Source of the DNA: an uncultured Coriobacteriaceae bacterium
Lineage (GTDB): Bacteria; Actinomycetota; Coriobacteriia; Coriobacteriales; Atopobiaceae
NCBI GenBank assembly: GCA_902793195.1
Contig: CADBCS010000015.1
Coordinates: 1-51,333, forward strand
Direction of reading: 5' to 3'
Length of the DNA stretch: 51,333 nt
Position numbers and translations under genes: made by a program. Shown piece by piece: positions 8,850 to 17,206 of the stretch (its first letter is position 1; the number at the start of each line of letters is the position of its first letter). The notes beneath the pieces were generated by a model that worked only from the letters and a program-made list of their open reading frames with translations, did no database searches and was not told where the DNA came from.

Positions 8850-9959
8850 CTAGTCTTGCTTGATGACGAAGCGCTTGACGCCAGGCTCTATGGAATCGAC
8901 CTGCGTGGTCAATCTGTTAATGAGCAATTGCGTGAGGCTGTCCGTCTCGCCGTCCGTGAGAGGGTCACCGCCGGTCAGCATCGCGCGATAGTCCACCTCA
9001 AACGTCATGTCGACGCCACCCTCGCCGGAGTAGAGGTTGCAATGCAGGTTCGGTTCGCTCATCCCACGCTTTCGGGCCACGTCCAACAGGGAGTTGACCA
9101 TGATCTCCTCGACGATGAGCTCGCACATGTTGTGCGCCCGCAGACCCATGAACTGACGCAGGCAGTACTGCTCGAGCGAGGCCATCATGGCTGGCAGGTC
9201 GAAGGACGTGGACATGATGTCGTAGTGCCAGCAGCGCACGCGGAAGATGAAGTCGTGCGTCTCGATGCGCTGGGGGTGCTCGAATATCTGCTGCGGGGGA
9301 CCCGACTCCCACACCTCTCCTCGGTCCATGTAGAACACGCGGGTGGATGCGTCGCGCGCAAAGCGCATCTCGTGCGTCACCACCATCATGGTGAGGCCGC
9401 GCTCGGCAAGGTCGGTCATGACCGAGAGCACCTCCGAGACCATGGTGGGGTCGAGCGCCGAGGTCGGCTCGTCGAACAGCAGTATCTGGGGGTCCATCGC
9501 GAGTCCGCGGGCGATGGCGACACGCTGTCGCTGCCCGCCCGAGAGCTCGTGGGGCCAGCTCAGCGCCTTGTCCTTGAGGCCGACCATGTCCAGCAGCTTG
9601 ATAGCCTTCTCCCAAGCCTCCTGGGTCGAGAGGCCAAGCAGGTCCATGGGTGCCATCATGACGTTCTCGGCAACGAGCTTGTGGCCAAAGAGGTTGTAGT
9701 TCTGGAACACCATCCCCATCTTGCGGCGCATGGTTGCGAGGTCGGTGTTGGGGTCGCACATGTCCACGCCGTCAACCAGGATCTGGCCGCTGGTGGGCGT
9801 CTCAAGCCGATTGAGGCACCGGAGCAGGGTGGACTTGCCCGTGCCCGAGGGACCAATGATGCTCACGACCTCGCCGCGGTCGACGGTGGCGTTCACGTCC
9901 TTGAGGGGTATGACGTTGGGATACTCCTTGCGAAGGTGTTTGATCTCTATGAGGCTCAT
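8850..9959 (-). CDS. Polar amino-acid ABC transporter ATPase with extra C-terminal domain
   Basis: ATPase partner of the permease encoded just upstream. The ATG overlaps that gene's stop as ATGA, so the two are translationally coupled. Residues 1-240 form a GlnQ/HisP-type ABC domain: Walker A GPSGTGKST (37-44), Q-loop FQNYNLF, signature ELSGGQRQR (138-146), Walker B ILLFDEPTSALD (159-170), switch His in THEMRFA. Family members normally stop near 245. Here 125 residues follow. They include EEIMVN (284-289) and a tail, TFEVDY to VKRFVIKQD, that resembles the layout of RsbW/HATPase_c_2 folds without their nucleotide-binding glycines. That resemblance is by eye only. Confidence 0.92.
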   Translation of the reverse strand: MSLIEIKHLRKEYPNVIPLKDVNATVDRGEVVSIIGPSGTGKSTLLRCLNRLETPTSGQILVDGVDMCDPNTDLATMRRKMGMVFQNYNLFGHKLVAENVMMAPMDLLGLSTQEAWEKAIKLLDMVGLKDKALSWPHELSGGQRQRVAIARGLAMDPQILLFDEPTSALDPTMVSEVLSVMTDLAERGLTMMVVTHEMRFARDASTRVFYMDRGEVWESGPPQQIFEHPQRIETHDFIFRVRCWHYDIMSTSFDLPAMMASLEQYCLRQFMGLRAHNMCELIVEEIMVNSLLDVARKRGMSEPNLHCNLYSGEGGVDMTFEVDYRAMLTGGDPLTDGETDSLTQLLINRLTTQVDSIEPGVKRFVIKQD

Positions 9960-12262
9960 TCGGTGACCCCCTTGATCTTGCGCGGACGTTTCGTGGGATC
10001 GATGCGATCGGATACTTTGCCAAGCACCCATGCGAGCAGACGACAGAACAGGAAGTAGATGATTGCCGTCGAGATGAGTGGGAAGAACGCATCCATGGTG
10101 CGCGCGCGGATGAGGTCGCTGGCGCGCGTGAGGTCTTGCACTGCGATGTAGCCCACCACGGACGTCTCCTTTACGAGGCCCACGAACTGCCCGATGAGCT
10201 GCGGGAGGAACTGCTGCATCGCCTGGGGGAAGATGATCTTCCTAAAGACGGTGTTGCGCTCGTATCCAAGTGCAAGCCCGCTTTCCTCCTGGCCAATGTC
10301 GATGCCCTTGACGGCGGTCCACATGGTGATGCCCGACGTGGCCCCAAACGTGAGCGTGAAGGCCAAGATGGCGACGATCTCTCCTCGTATGCTGAGGGAC
10401 CCAAACACGACGTAGTACAGGACCATGAGAATCACGACGATGGGAACGCCGCCGACGATCGCATGGTATCCGTCCACGATCTTGCCGGCGACCTTGTTGC
10501 CCCTGCGTCGCAGGAGCACCGTGAGGAAGCCGAGCACAACGCCCAACGTGCCTGCGAGGACGCTGATGAGGATGGTGACGCCAAGACCCGAGAGGATGAG
10601 CTGCCAGCGGTTCTCTTGGATAAAGGTCTTGTTAAAGGATTCGACGATGCCAGAGAGGAAGGAGCCGTCATCTGCGTCCTCGGTCGCACGCACTATGGCT
10701 ACCACGGCGCCGTCGTAATCTGGTTCGGTCATGTCGACCGTCCGCTTGCGCTCGTCGGAGATGGAGATGTTGCCAATGGCCACGTCGGCCTTGCCGCTCT
10801 CGATAGCGGGGAGGATGCCCGAGAACAGCGACGTGGTGAACTTCACCTTGTAGCCAAGCCGCTCGGCAATGAGACAGAGCAGCTCGGCCTCGTATCCCTC
10901 GACTTCGTTCTCCTCGACGACGTAGGACATGGGCTCGAGCGTCGAGCATATTGCCTGAAGCGTCCCGTTGGGGGCGTCCCAGTCCTGCGAGGGCATTGTC
11001 TTCTCGCTGTCGTCCGGGCTCATCCACTTGTCGTGAAGCTGCTCCAGCGTTCCGTCAGCGCGTAGCTCGGCAATGATGTCGTTGAACTGCTGCGTGAGGG
11101 GGCTGCCCTTCTTGAGGCACATGCCAACCTTGTCCTGTGCGATCTGCTCGGGCATGAGCGTCGTGCCCTCGTTGCGCGCGACGGCAAGCTCTGCGGTGGC
11201 TTTGCCGTCTATGCAGGCGTCGATCTTGTTCGACTTGAGCGCCGCGACCATGTCGGAGATGGACTCATAGTGGGAGCAGTTTTCGTCCTTGATGCCCGGG
11301 ATGGCATCCTTCGCGATCTCTACGTATATGGAGCCGTTCATGAATCCGAGCTTCTTGTCCGCGAGCTCCGAAATCGAGCTGTACTCGGGGGCGGCGCCCT
11401 GGGCGGGTGCATTCTCGGCATTCACGATGACGGCGATGTAGGATGGCATGACCCTGGAGCTAAAGTCAACCATCTGCGCGCGTTCGGGCGTGTTGGTGAG
11501 CGTGCCTCCAAAGTCCACCTTGCCCGCCTCCACGGAGGCAAAGATGGCGTCCATGGTGATGGTCGAGACCTCAAGGTGGTAGCCCAACTCCTTGGCGATG
11601 CGTAGGGCGAGGTCGACATCGTAGCCCAGTATCTCGTTGTCTGCGCCAACGTAGGAGTAGGGATCGAGCACGCCGGAGGTTGCGAACTTGAGCGTCCCGT
11701 TGGGCGCGTCCCAGTCCTGTGCGGGAAGGGTCTTTACCGACTCGTCAGTTCCAACCCACTTTTTGGTGAGCTCTTCGATGGTGCCGTCCTGCTCGAACTT
11801 GGCGATCACCTTGTTGAACTGTTGGACGAGGGGATCGCCCTTGGGGAAGAAGAAGGCCTCGTCGACGTCGGCCACATGCTCGGGTATGAGGGCGACGGTT
11901 CCTCCCTTGCGGTTGACCACCGCCTGGCAGCAGTACGAGAGCTGTACGGCGGCGTCGGCCTTTCCGGCCTCAACGGCCGCGACGCAGTCGGGGAGGCTCG
12001 CGAAGAACTCCTCACGTGTCCCGCTGACCCTGTCCGCGATGAACTGGTTGTACACGCTGCCGTTTACGTAGGCAATTCGCTTGCCCTCGAGCTCACTGAG
12101 ACTCTTGTAGACGGGAACCGGCTGCGATGCGGCACTCTGTGACGTGGTGGTTTGCGATTGCTGTTGCTCTTGGGCCCCTGCCTCGATGGGCGTTAGGACG
12201 AGGGCGCACAGGATGCTGCATACGACTGCAAGCAGCCGCCTGTAACTCACGTGCTTTCTCAT
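9956..12262 (-). CDS. Amino-acid ABC transporter, permuted substrate-binding domains fused to permease
   Basis: Imports a polar amino acid (substrate unknown) with the ATPase encoded next. Residues 1-30 are a signal peptide. Four half-domains of the SBP_bac_3 family follow: a C-lobe type (52-175), an N-lobe type (183-285), a C-lobe type (293-420) and an N-lobe type (425-530). The junctions repeat QDWDAPNGTL at 182-191 and 426-435. Residues 548-765 form a HisM/GlnP-type permease with the EAA loop ESGLALGYERNTVFRKIIFP. The start is the ATG with GGAGGT six bases upstream; an earlier ATG two codons upstream is too close to it. SBP-permease fusions are known; the half-domain order is unusual. Confidence 0.92.
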   Translation of the reverse strand: MRKHVSYRRLLAVVCSILCALVLTPIEAGAQEQQQSQTTTSQSAASQPVPVYKSLSELEGKRIAYVNGSVYNQFIADRVSGTREEFFASLPDCVAAVEAGKADAAVQLSYCCQAVVNRKGGTVALIPEHVADVDEAFFFPKGDPLVQQFNKVIAKFEQDGTIEELTKKWVGTDESVKTLPAQDWDAPNGTLKFATSGVLDPYSYVGADNEILGYDVDLALRIAKELGYHLEVSTITMDAIFASVEAGKVDFGGTLTNTPERAQMVDFSSRVMPSYIAVIVNAENAPAQGAAPEYSSISELADKKLGFMNGSIYVEIAKDAIPGIKDENCSHYESISDMVAALKSNKIDACIDGKATAELAVARNEGTTLMPEQIAQDKVGMCLKKGSPLTQQFNDIIAELRADGTLEQLHDKWMSPDDSEKTMPSQDWDAPNGTLQAICSTLEPMSYVVEENEVEGYEAELLCLIAERLGYKVKFTTSLFSGILPAIESGKADVAIGNISISDERKRTVDMTEPDYDGAVVAIVRATEDADDGSFLSGIVESFNKTFIQENRWQLILSGLGVTILISVLAGTLGVVLGFLTVLLRRRGNKVAGKIVDGYHAIVGGVPIVVILMVLYYVVFGSLSIRGEIVAILAFTLTFGATSGITMWTAVKGIDIGQEESGLALGYERNTVFRKIIFPQAMQQFLPQLIGQFVGLVKETSVVGYIAVQDLTRASDLIRARTMDAFFPLISTAIIYFLFCRLLAWVLGKVSDRIDPTKRPRKIKGVTE

Positions 12263-12315
12263 GGGCATACCTCCGCGTTGTTGCGACACCACCCAACCTT
12301 ACCACGGATGAAAGT

Positions 12316-12343
12316 GAGAAAAGGGGCCAATGCCCCTTTTCTC
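12316..12343 (-). terminator. Strong terminator after the secreted repeat protein
   Basis: GAGAAAAGGGGC (12316-12327), loop CAAT, GCCCCTTTTCTC (12332-12343): a perfect 12-bp stem whose arm carries a T-run on either strand. It sits 35 bases past the stop at 12378, and upstream of the transporter start at 12262. It probably separates the two transcripts. Confidence 0.8.
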
Positions 12344-12377
12344 AGTCAGTTCCTGTTTCAGTTTCTGTTGCTGGTCG

Positions 12378-13406
12378 TTATCCCACGGCGACGACGGTTT
12401 CGTCCGCTGTTGTCTGGGTGCTGGGGGCTGTCTCCGCCTGCGTGTCGGTGGTCTGCGCGATGCTGGCCTGCGCGGCGGCCTGGGCTGCCTTGTTCTCCAG
12501 TCTCGCTATGTTTTTGACGAGGGCCTCGGGGAGCTCCTTGCCGTTCCTTGCAAGCTTGTCACGCCTGTTGTAGAGCTTGACCAGCTTGGCACGGTCGGCC
12601 TCGTCAAGCCCGGTCATGGCTGCCACGCGCTGCGTGTTGGCCTCGTTCGCCTCCTTGGCGGCCTTCTCCTCGGCCTCCTTCTTGGCTGCTGCCTCCTTGG
12701 CGGCCTTCTCCTCGGCCTCCTTCTTGGCTGCGGCCTCCTTGGCGGCCTTCTCCTCGGCCTCCTTCTTGGCTGCGGCCTCCTTGGCGGCCTTCTTCTCGGC
12801 CTCCTTGGTGCTGGCCTGCTCGTCTGTCTCAACCTCGACGATGCCCGCGGTGCTCTTTGTGTCCGCGGCGCTCAGGTCGTCTTCGTCCTCGCCGTAGTTG
12901 GCGTAGTCCCCATAGTCGGCGTCGTCGCCATAGTCGGCGTCATCGGCGTAGTCCCCATAGTCGGCGTCGTCCCCATAGTCGGCGTCGTCGCCATAGCCAC
13001 CATAGTCTCCGTACTCCGCGTCGTCACCGTAGTCGCTCATGTCCTCGCCATAGTCGGCTGCCTCGTTGTAGTCTGCAAGGTCGTAGCCGCCAGCACCCAT
13101 GTCGTCTGCGGCGGCATCCGTCGCGGTGGCGTCTGCGGTGGGCGTCGTGTCGTCAAGGAGGCTGTCCGCATATGCGGCCTCGTCCGTCGTGGCACCTTGG
13201 GCAGCACTGCCCTTGTCGTCACCTACGTCGGCATCGATTGCGAGGGCGCTCAACGCCTTTTGCATCTCCGCCTGCTTCGTAGCGGTGCGCTGCGCGGTCG
13301 ACCTGGATCCGGCAGCTATGGCGACCGCCGAGGTGCCCAGCAGTGCGGCTACGACGGCCAGGGCGATGGTGGCCTTCTTCGCGTTGATGTTCATCGTGGT
13401 CTTCAT
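12378..13406 (-). CDS. Secreted low-complexity repeat protein (YGDD and KEAAAKKEAEEKAA repeats)
   Basis: Not a family I recognise. An N-terminal signal peptide (about 1-32, ending TSAVAIAAGS) marks export. Residues 110-175 are an acidic Tyr/Asp repeat built on YGDDADYGD. Residues 198-255 are four near-identical 14-residue repeats of KEAAAKKEAEEKAA type, predicted to form a long charged single helix. A basic helical region (260-305) with RAKLVKLYNRRDKLARNGKEL and a Ser/Thr/Ala tail follow. There is no LPXTG or membrane anchor, so it is probably released or bound non-covalently. GGAGGAG stands 5 bases before the ATG. Both repeat tracts are also near-exact at DNA level, so they may vary between strains. 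Confidence 0.85.
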   Translation of the reverse strand: MKTTMNINAKKATIALAVVAALLGTSAVAIAAGSRSTAQRTATKQAEMQKALSALAIDADVGDDKGSAAQGATTDEAAYADSLLDDTTPTADATATDAAADDMGAGGYDLADYNEAADYGEDMSDYGDDAEYGDYGGYGDDADYGDDADYGDYADDADYGDDADYGDYANYGEDEDDLSAADTKSTAGIVEVETDEQASTKEAEKKAAKEAAAKKEAEEKAAKEAAAKKEAEEKAAKEAAAKKEAEEKAAKEANEANTQRVAAMTGLDEADRAKLVKLYNRRDKLARNGKELPEALVKNIARLENKAAQAAAQASIAQTTDTQAETAPSTQTTADETVVAVG

Positions 13407-13682
13407 GTTGGCTCCTCCCTCGTTTGCGCGTCGAAGTATCTCGACTGACTACATCTTAGGAGGGAGGGATAGGCCAAATCCCTCGTTAAACTGCCAACAA
13501 AGTGTCAAAGAATTGTCACAGTCGCCCAGGTCTCTGCACCTTCGCCCACCTGCTCGTGGTGGCTACTGTGCATGGGCGGGCAAATACTCGTTCCTTGGTA
13601 CTCGCTCTTCAGGAATCGAACATTGGCTTGCTGCCCAAGAGGGACCGTGTGGGTCCGCTCGCCAGGAAAGTCTGAGCGGGGC

Positions 13683-13697
13683 GAGTTCACATCTACA
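13683..13697. repeat. Single copy of the GAGTTCACATCTACA motif
   Basis: First of five copies of this 15-bp motif within 225 bp. This one stands alone, and the other four form two hairpins downstream. Confidence 0.8.
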
Positions 13698-13748
13698 CCG
13701 ACTCGGGCGCGCACGCGACAAAAGCCCAGCTAGCGGCATCGCGTCTCA

Positions 13749-13810
13749 TCGCGTTTTTGTAGATGTGAACTCCAGGAGCGTGCTAGGAGTTCACATCTAC
13801 AAAAACGCGA
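13749..13810. repeat. Perfect 25-bp inverted repeat containing GTAGATGTGAACTCC
   Basis: Bases 13749-13773 and 13786-13810 are exact reverse complements, separated by 12 nt. The arms include GTTTTTGTAGATGTGAACTC. It is the longest perfect hairpin seen in the window and is remote from any gene end. It could be a REP-like element or the remnant of a small mobile unit. Confidence 0.9.
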
Positions 13811-13861
13811 AATCAAAAGTGAAAAAAGGCCAGTTGGCGCGGGTGATCGTGCGAAAAGTAC

Positions 13862-13906
13862 TGTAGATGTGAACTCCCGTTCCGCCGGTCCGAGTTCACG
13901 TCTACA
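13862..13906. repeat. Second hairpin of the GTAGATGTGAACTC family
   Basis: TGTAGATGTGAACTC (13862-13876) faces GAGTTCACGTCTACA (13892-13906), with one mismatch in 15 and a 15-nt loop. The mismatch lets a G-T pair form in RNA. Confidence 0.85.
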
Positions 13907-14310
13907 AAATGGCGTGTCGCAACCTGAGGATTCAACAATCAAAAAGGCCGGAAGACAACCCCGGCGACTTGCAAGACGCCTTTTTGCGACGCCTTCGCAA
14001 CCGCCATGCCACCCGATCGGCAACCTCATGCAACGGCTCCATATTACCATTTGCAGTAATACGGCTTTGCAGTGTGCTTAGACACGGGGGAGCAGTCATC
14101 CGGCACGCAAAGGCAGTGGGAGAATCGGGCATGCAAAGTAGGATTCCTGCGCCATCTCGCATCCCGCGTCGTAGACAAGGAATCAACCGGGCAATCCCGT
14201 GGGACTAACGTTCAGAACAGCGGGAGGGAGATGGAACCTCATGCGTCTTGGCGAACTGCGCAGGACACATGTGCTGCATGCGTGAAGACCATAGCCCTAT
14301 GCTACAATTC

Positions 14311-14316
14311 TATAAT
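14311..14316 (+). promoter_or_regulatory. Candidate -10 element for the one-TM surface protein
   Basis: A TATAAT lies 36 bases before the start codon at 14352, in an AT-rich patch that also contains TACAAT at 14303. I see no good -35 at the usual distance, so this is a weak call. Confidence 0.35.
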
Positions 14317-14351
14317 CCATATTCGCACGAATCCGATTGCGCGGAGGGTGA

Positions 14352-15569
14352 ATGAGCGACTACTTTGGCTCTCAGAACGTAGGGGACACGACCAGCCTCC
14401 CAACGGGTGGTCGGCGGGGTAATGACGGCTTTGGCACCACGTCCGTGTCGTCCGTCGGCTCCAAGCCCGGCCTCATAGAAGAGGACTATCGCGACGACCT
14501 GAGGATGCCCGATGCGGGGACCCTGTTTCGACGCATGCGGGATCGGGATCAGAGGCGAATGACCCTCGCGCTGGTGTGCGCGTGCCTTACCGTTATCGTG
14601 ACGCTCTCGTTCGTGGTTCCCATGTTCGCCCAGGGAGTCGGTGGCACAGCGGTCGCGAAGCGCGGGACCAACACAAAGGTGCGGGAGGGCGAGGTCGAGG
14701 TCGGCCTCTATGTGCGTGCGACCGGTCTGGACGGAAACGGGTCGCGCATCCCCCTGCGCATCTCGGGACACAAGCCCGACGGTTCCTCGACCGAGGACGC
14801 CTGCTTCATCTCATACACCGGCGAGGGACTGGTATTGGCACCGGGGACCTTTGAGGTTCGCGTTGCCGAGTCGCCCATTGCCGGTGACGGCACCATGTAT
14901 CGCCTCCCCGAGGAGAACCTGCAGATTGAGGTCTCGGAATCGCTCGAAGTCTTCTTCCCCACAGGCATCGACACTATCCGTTTGGAGAAGCTTCCCGCGT
15001 CAGAGATGAGCGACGACGTTATAGAGAGCGCCAAGTCATGGATTCTCAAGGATCCCGAGTGTCGTGACAATGCCGACGACTACGTGCGCAAGGCGCAGCG
15101 CAAGCGCGATGAGGAGCTTGCCCGCGAGAAGGAGCGTGCGGAGCAGGCCGAACGCGTGGCCGCTCAGGAGCGCGAGGCAATAGAGAACCCCGACCTGCAT
15201 GTCGACCAAAACGAGAACAAGAACAACGACACAAGCGAGACCAGTAACCGCGACTCGAACGAGGGCCGCGACTCGAGCGGTGGATCTTCGGAAGACAAGT
15301 CCGGTGGCTCGAGCACCACGGGGGGCGATGACAAGGGTTCCTCGTCTACCGACTCCACCCCCAGCGACAGTGGCAGTGGAAACACCCCGTCCACCGATCC
15401 GACGCCCACCGAGCCCACCGAGCCTGTGGAGCCGAGCACGCCCGAGCCCTCCACTCCGGAGCCGACTCCCAGCGAGCCCGTTGAGCCGGCTGCCTCCGAA
15501 ACGTCGGGTGGCGACTCCGGAACGCAGCCTGCGGCTGAGTCGGGCACGACGACGGAAGCCGGCAGCTAG
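14352..15569 (+). CDS. One-TM surface protein with Ser/Thr/Pro-rich tail
   Basis: Unrecognised family, 405 residues. A polar N-terminal cytoplasmic part (1-68) ends in basic residues (RRMRDRDQRRM). One membrane helix spans about 70-93 (LALVCACLTVIVTLSFVVPMF), so the rest is outside. Residues 105-220 look folded, alternating strand-like segments (EVEVGLYVRATG, GTFEVRVAESP) like a beta-sandwich. A short charged coiled coil (245-275) leads into a disordered Ser/Asp/Pro/Glu tail with TPEPSTPEP-like repeats, as in wall-spanning stalks. No sorting motif is seen. GGAGGG lies 3 bases before the ATG. A strong hairpin follows the stop. Confidence 0.85.
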   Translation: MSDYFGSQNVGDTTSLPTGGRRGNDGFGTTSVSSVGSKPGLIEEDYRDDLRMPDAGTLFRRMRDRDQRRMTLALVCACLTVIVTLSFVVPMFAQGVGGTAVAKRGTNTKVREGEVEVGLYVRATGLDGNGSRIPLRISGHKPDGSSTEDACFISYTGEGLVLAPGTFEVRVAESPIAGDGTMYRLPEENLQIEVSESLEVFFPTGIDTIRLEKLPASEMSDDVIESAKSWILKDPECRDNADDYVRKAQRKRDEELAREKERAEQAERVAAQEREAIENPDLHVDQNENKNNDTSETSNRDSNEGRDSSGGSSEDKSGGSSTTGGDDKGSSSTDSTPSDSGSGNTPSTDPTPTEPTEPVEPSTPEPSTPEPTPSEPVEPAASETSGGDSGTQPAAESGTTTEAGS

Positions 15570-15600
15570 CCGCACCGCTCAATAACCATCTGGGCACAAT

Positions 15601-15637
15601 GGGCGCCCCGCGCGACGAAGAACCGCGCGGGGCGCCC
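15601..15637 (+). terminator. GC-rich 14-bp hairpin
   Basis: GGGCGCCCCGCGCG (15601-15614) pairs exactly with 15624-15637 across a 9-nt loop. It stands between the convergent ends of the surface protein and the PTS gene and probably serves both. The T-run is weak. Confidence 0.7.
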
Positions 15638-15675
15638 CTATCAGCGTCCGGATGATCGCAGTGTCGTGCGAGGGC

Positions 15676-16947
15676 CTATGTTGCGTTAGAGGACCTTTCT
15701 GCCGGACCCTCTACGGCCTCCCCGACTCCCTCGTCCTTATCCCTGGCAGCAGCACCGGAATCGCTAAAGAGCACGAAGGTCACGACAAAGGAGACGGCCA
15801 GCACGATGCCCGTGGCGATGGCGCCAAAGATCGCCCCGCGCATGGGGTCGTCGCCACCGATGAAGGAGATAAGCGAGAGGATGGAGGGGGGTCCCACCAC
15901 GGTATAGCCCTTAACGCCCGTTATGCCGCAGAACAGACCACCCACGCCGGCGGCGATGACCGCGCCGATCATGGGTGTACCATAGCGCAGGCTGATGCCG
16001 TAGAGCGCGGGTTCGGTTACGCCGCCAACGATGGCACTGATGCCGCTGGCGACGCCTTCCGACTTGGTCTCGGTATGCTTGCTCTTTGCGGCAACGCCCA
16101 GAGAGGCACCACCTTGGGCGATGTTGGCGCAGTACAGGGTGACCAATACGATAACGTCGAAGCCCATGGTGGCGAGGTTGCTCATGATAATCGGGATGAG
16201 GGCGTAATGCATGCCGGCCATAACGACGAGGGGCATGATGGCGGCTATTACGCCCACGGTAAGCCACGGCACGGTGTTGTACATTGCGGTGAACAGCTGG
16301 GCGAGACCATTGCCGATGACGTTGCCGATGGGCCCCAGAACGTACAGGACGCAGGGTATGCAGATTATGACAAAGAGCAACGGTTCGAGGAAGGACCTCA
16401 GTGCGTCGGGACTCACCCTCTTGGCAAAGCCCTCCGCCCACTTCATTACGGGAGCCATGAGAAGCATCGGCATTATTGTTGAGGTGTACGTCGTGCAGAT
16501 GACGGGTAGGCCAAACAGATATGTGCAGGGCATGCCCAGGAAGCTTCCAAGCTCCTTGCCACTCATAAGACTTGCGAGTTCGGGGTAGCAGAGCGCCGCG
16601 CCCACAACCATAAACAACATGGGATTGCCGCCAACCCTCTGCGCGATGGTCAGGCCAAGGAACACTGGCAGGAAATTAAAGAACGCGTCGGCAAACGAGA
16701 AGATGAGGACGTAGCTGGGGTCAGTGGTGCTCAAGCCACAGAACGTGGTAAGCAGGGTGAGCAGGACCTTTACCATGCCGCAGCCCAACATGGCCGGGAG
16801 CAGGGGAGTCATGCAGTCCGCGACAAAGCCAATCAGTCGCTGGACGGCATTTCCCTCGCCCTTGGCCGGGGTGGGGTCGGCGTTGTTGCTCGCGCCGCTC
16901 GTCTCCTCAGTGGCCCTCGTTGAAGCCTCTGTGTGATTGGGTGCCAT
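15676..16947 (-). CDS. Orphan PTS EIIC permease, beta-glucoside/sucrose type
   Basis: Membrane channel domain of a sugar phosphotransferase system. After a polar 35-residue N-terminus, the 423 residues form about ten hydrophobic segments. Glc-superfamily EIIC marks include the conserved GGVTEPALYGISLRYGTP loop and the GITGVKGYTVVGPPSILS stretch. It lacks the EIIB domain normally at the N-terminus and the EIIA domain at the C-terminus of BglF-type proteins. No EIIA, EIIB, antiterminator or phospho-glycosidase gene is adjacent. It must borrow soluble domains from elsewhere or work in another way. The chosen ATG has GGGAGG at 16953-16958; longer starts have none. Confidence 0.88.
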   Translation of the reverse strand: MAPNHTEASTRATEETSGASNNADPTPAKGEGNAVQRLIGFVADCMTPLLPAMLGCGMVKVLLTLLTTFCGLSTTDPSYVLIFSFADAFFNFLPVFLGLTIAQRVGGNPMLFMVVGAALCYPELASLMSGKELGSFLGMPCTYLFGLPVICTTYTSTIMPMLLMAPVMKWAEGFAKRVSPDALRSFLEPLLFVIICIPCVLYVLGPIGNVIGNGLAQLFTAMYNTVPWLTVGVIAAIMPLVVMAGMHYALIPIIMSNLATMGFDVIVLVTLYCANIAQGGASLGVAAKSKHTETKSEGVASGISAIVGGVTEPALYGISLRYGTPMIGAVIAAGVGGLFCGITGVKGYTVVGPPSILSLISFIGGDDPMRGAIFGAIATGIVLAVSFVVTFVLFSDSGAAARDKDEGVGEAVEGPAERSSNAT

Positions 16948-17206
16948 GTGTTCCTCCCAATGTCTAAACAGCCCATGTGCACAACGACCGGTACAATCGG
17001 CTGCCGTGCTACTAGAATTCATATGGTACCTCTTCTGTGCTATCAGATATATGTCAAAGCAGATAGTAGAGCACAGAATCAGCGAGGGGATGCCGTGCCC
17101 GTGGGTACTCCCCTATAAGACATGGAGCTGCAGGTCTAGTAGAATCATGGGCATGGCAGCGCTGCGTTTCGCAGCCGACGGCAGGGAGACGAGAGGAGAG
17201 ACCTAT

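Larger units (their letters stand above)
13407..14351. other. Gene-free stretch of 945 bp with inverted repeats
   Basis: No reading frame here has a credible ribosome binding site, codon pattern or protein family. The visible content is five copies of the GAGTTCACATCTACA motif between 13683 and 13906 (listed separately) and a 9-bp stem CAAAAAGGC/GCCTTTTTG at 13940-13986 that could be a bidirectional terminator. A -10-like TATAAT stands at 14311. The rest shows no structure I can name. Confidence 0.6.

Noticed and set aside
13590..13640. tRNA-like T-loop (TTCGATTCC on the minus strand)
   Set aside because: The flanking five-base arms do not pair and no acceptor or anticodon stem can be built around it.
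13683..13906. CRISPR array
   Set aside because: The 15-bp motifs alternate in orientation and spacing is irregular. There are no direct repeats with equal spacers and no cas genes.
16948..17100. BglG/LicT-type antiterminator site before the PTS gene
   Set aside because: There is only an imperfect CTGTGCT...AGCACAG repeat. No terminator overlaps it and no antiterminator gene is present.
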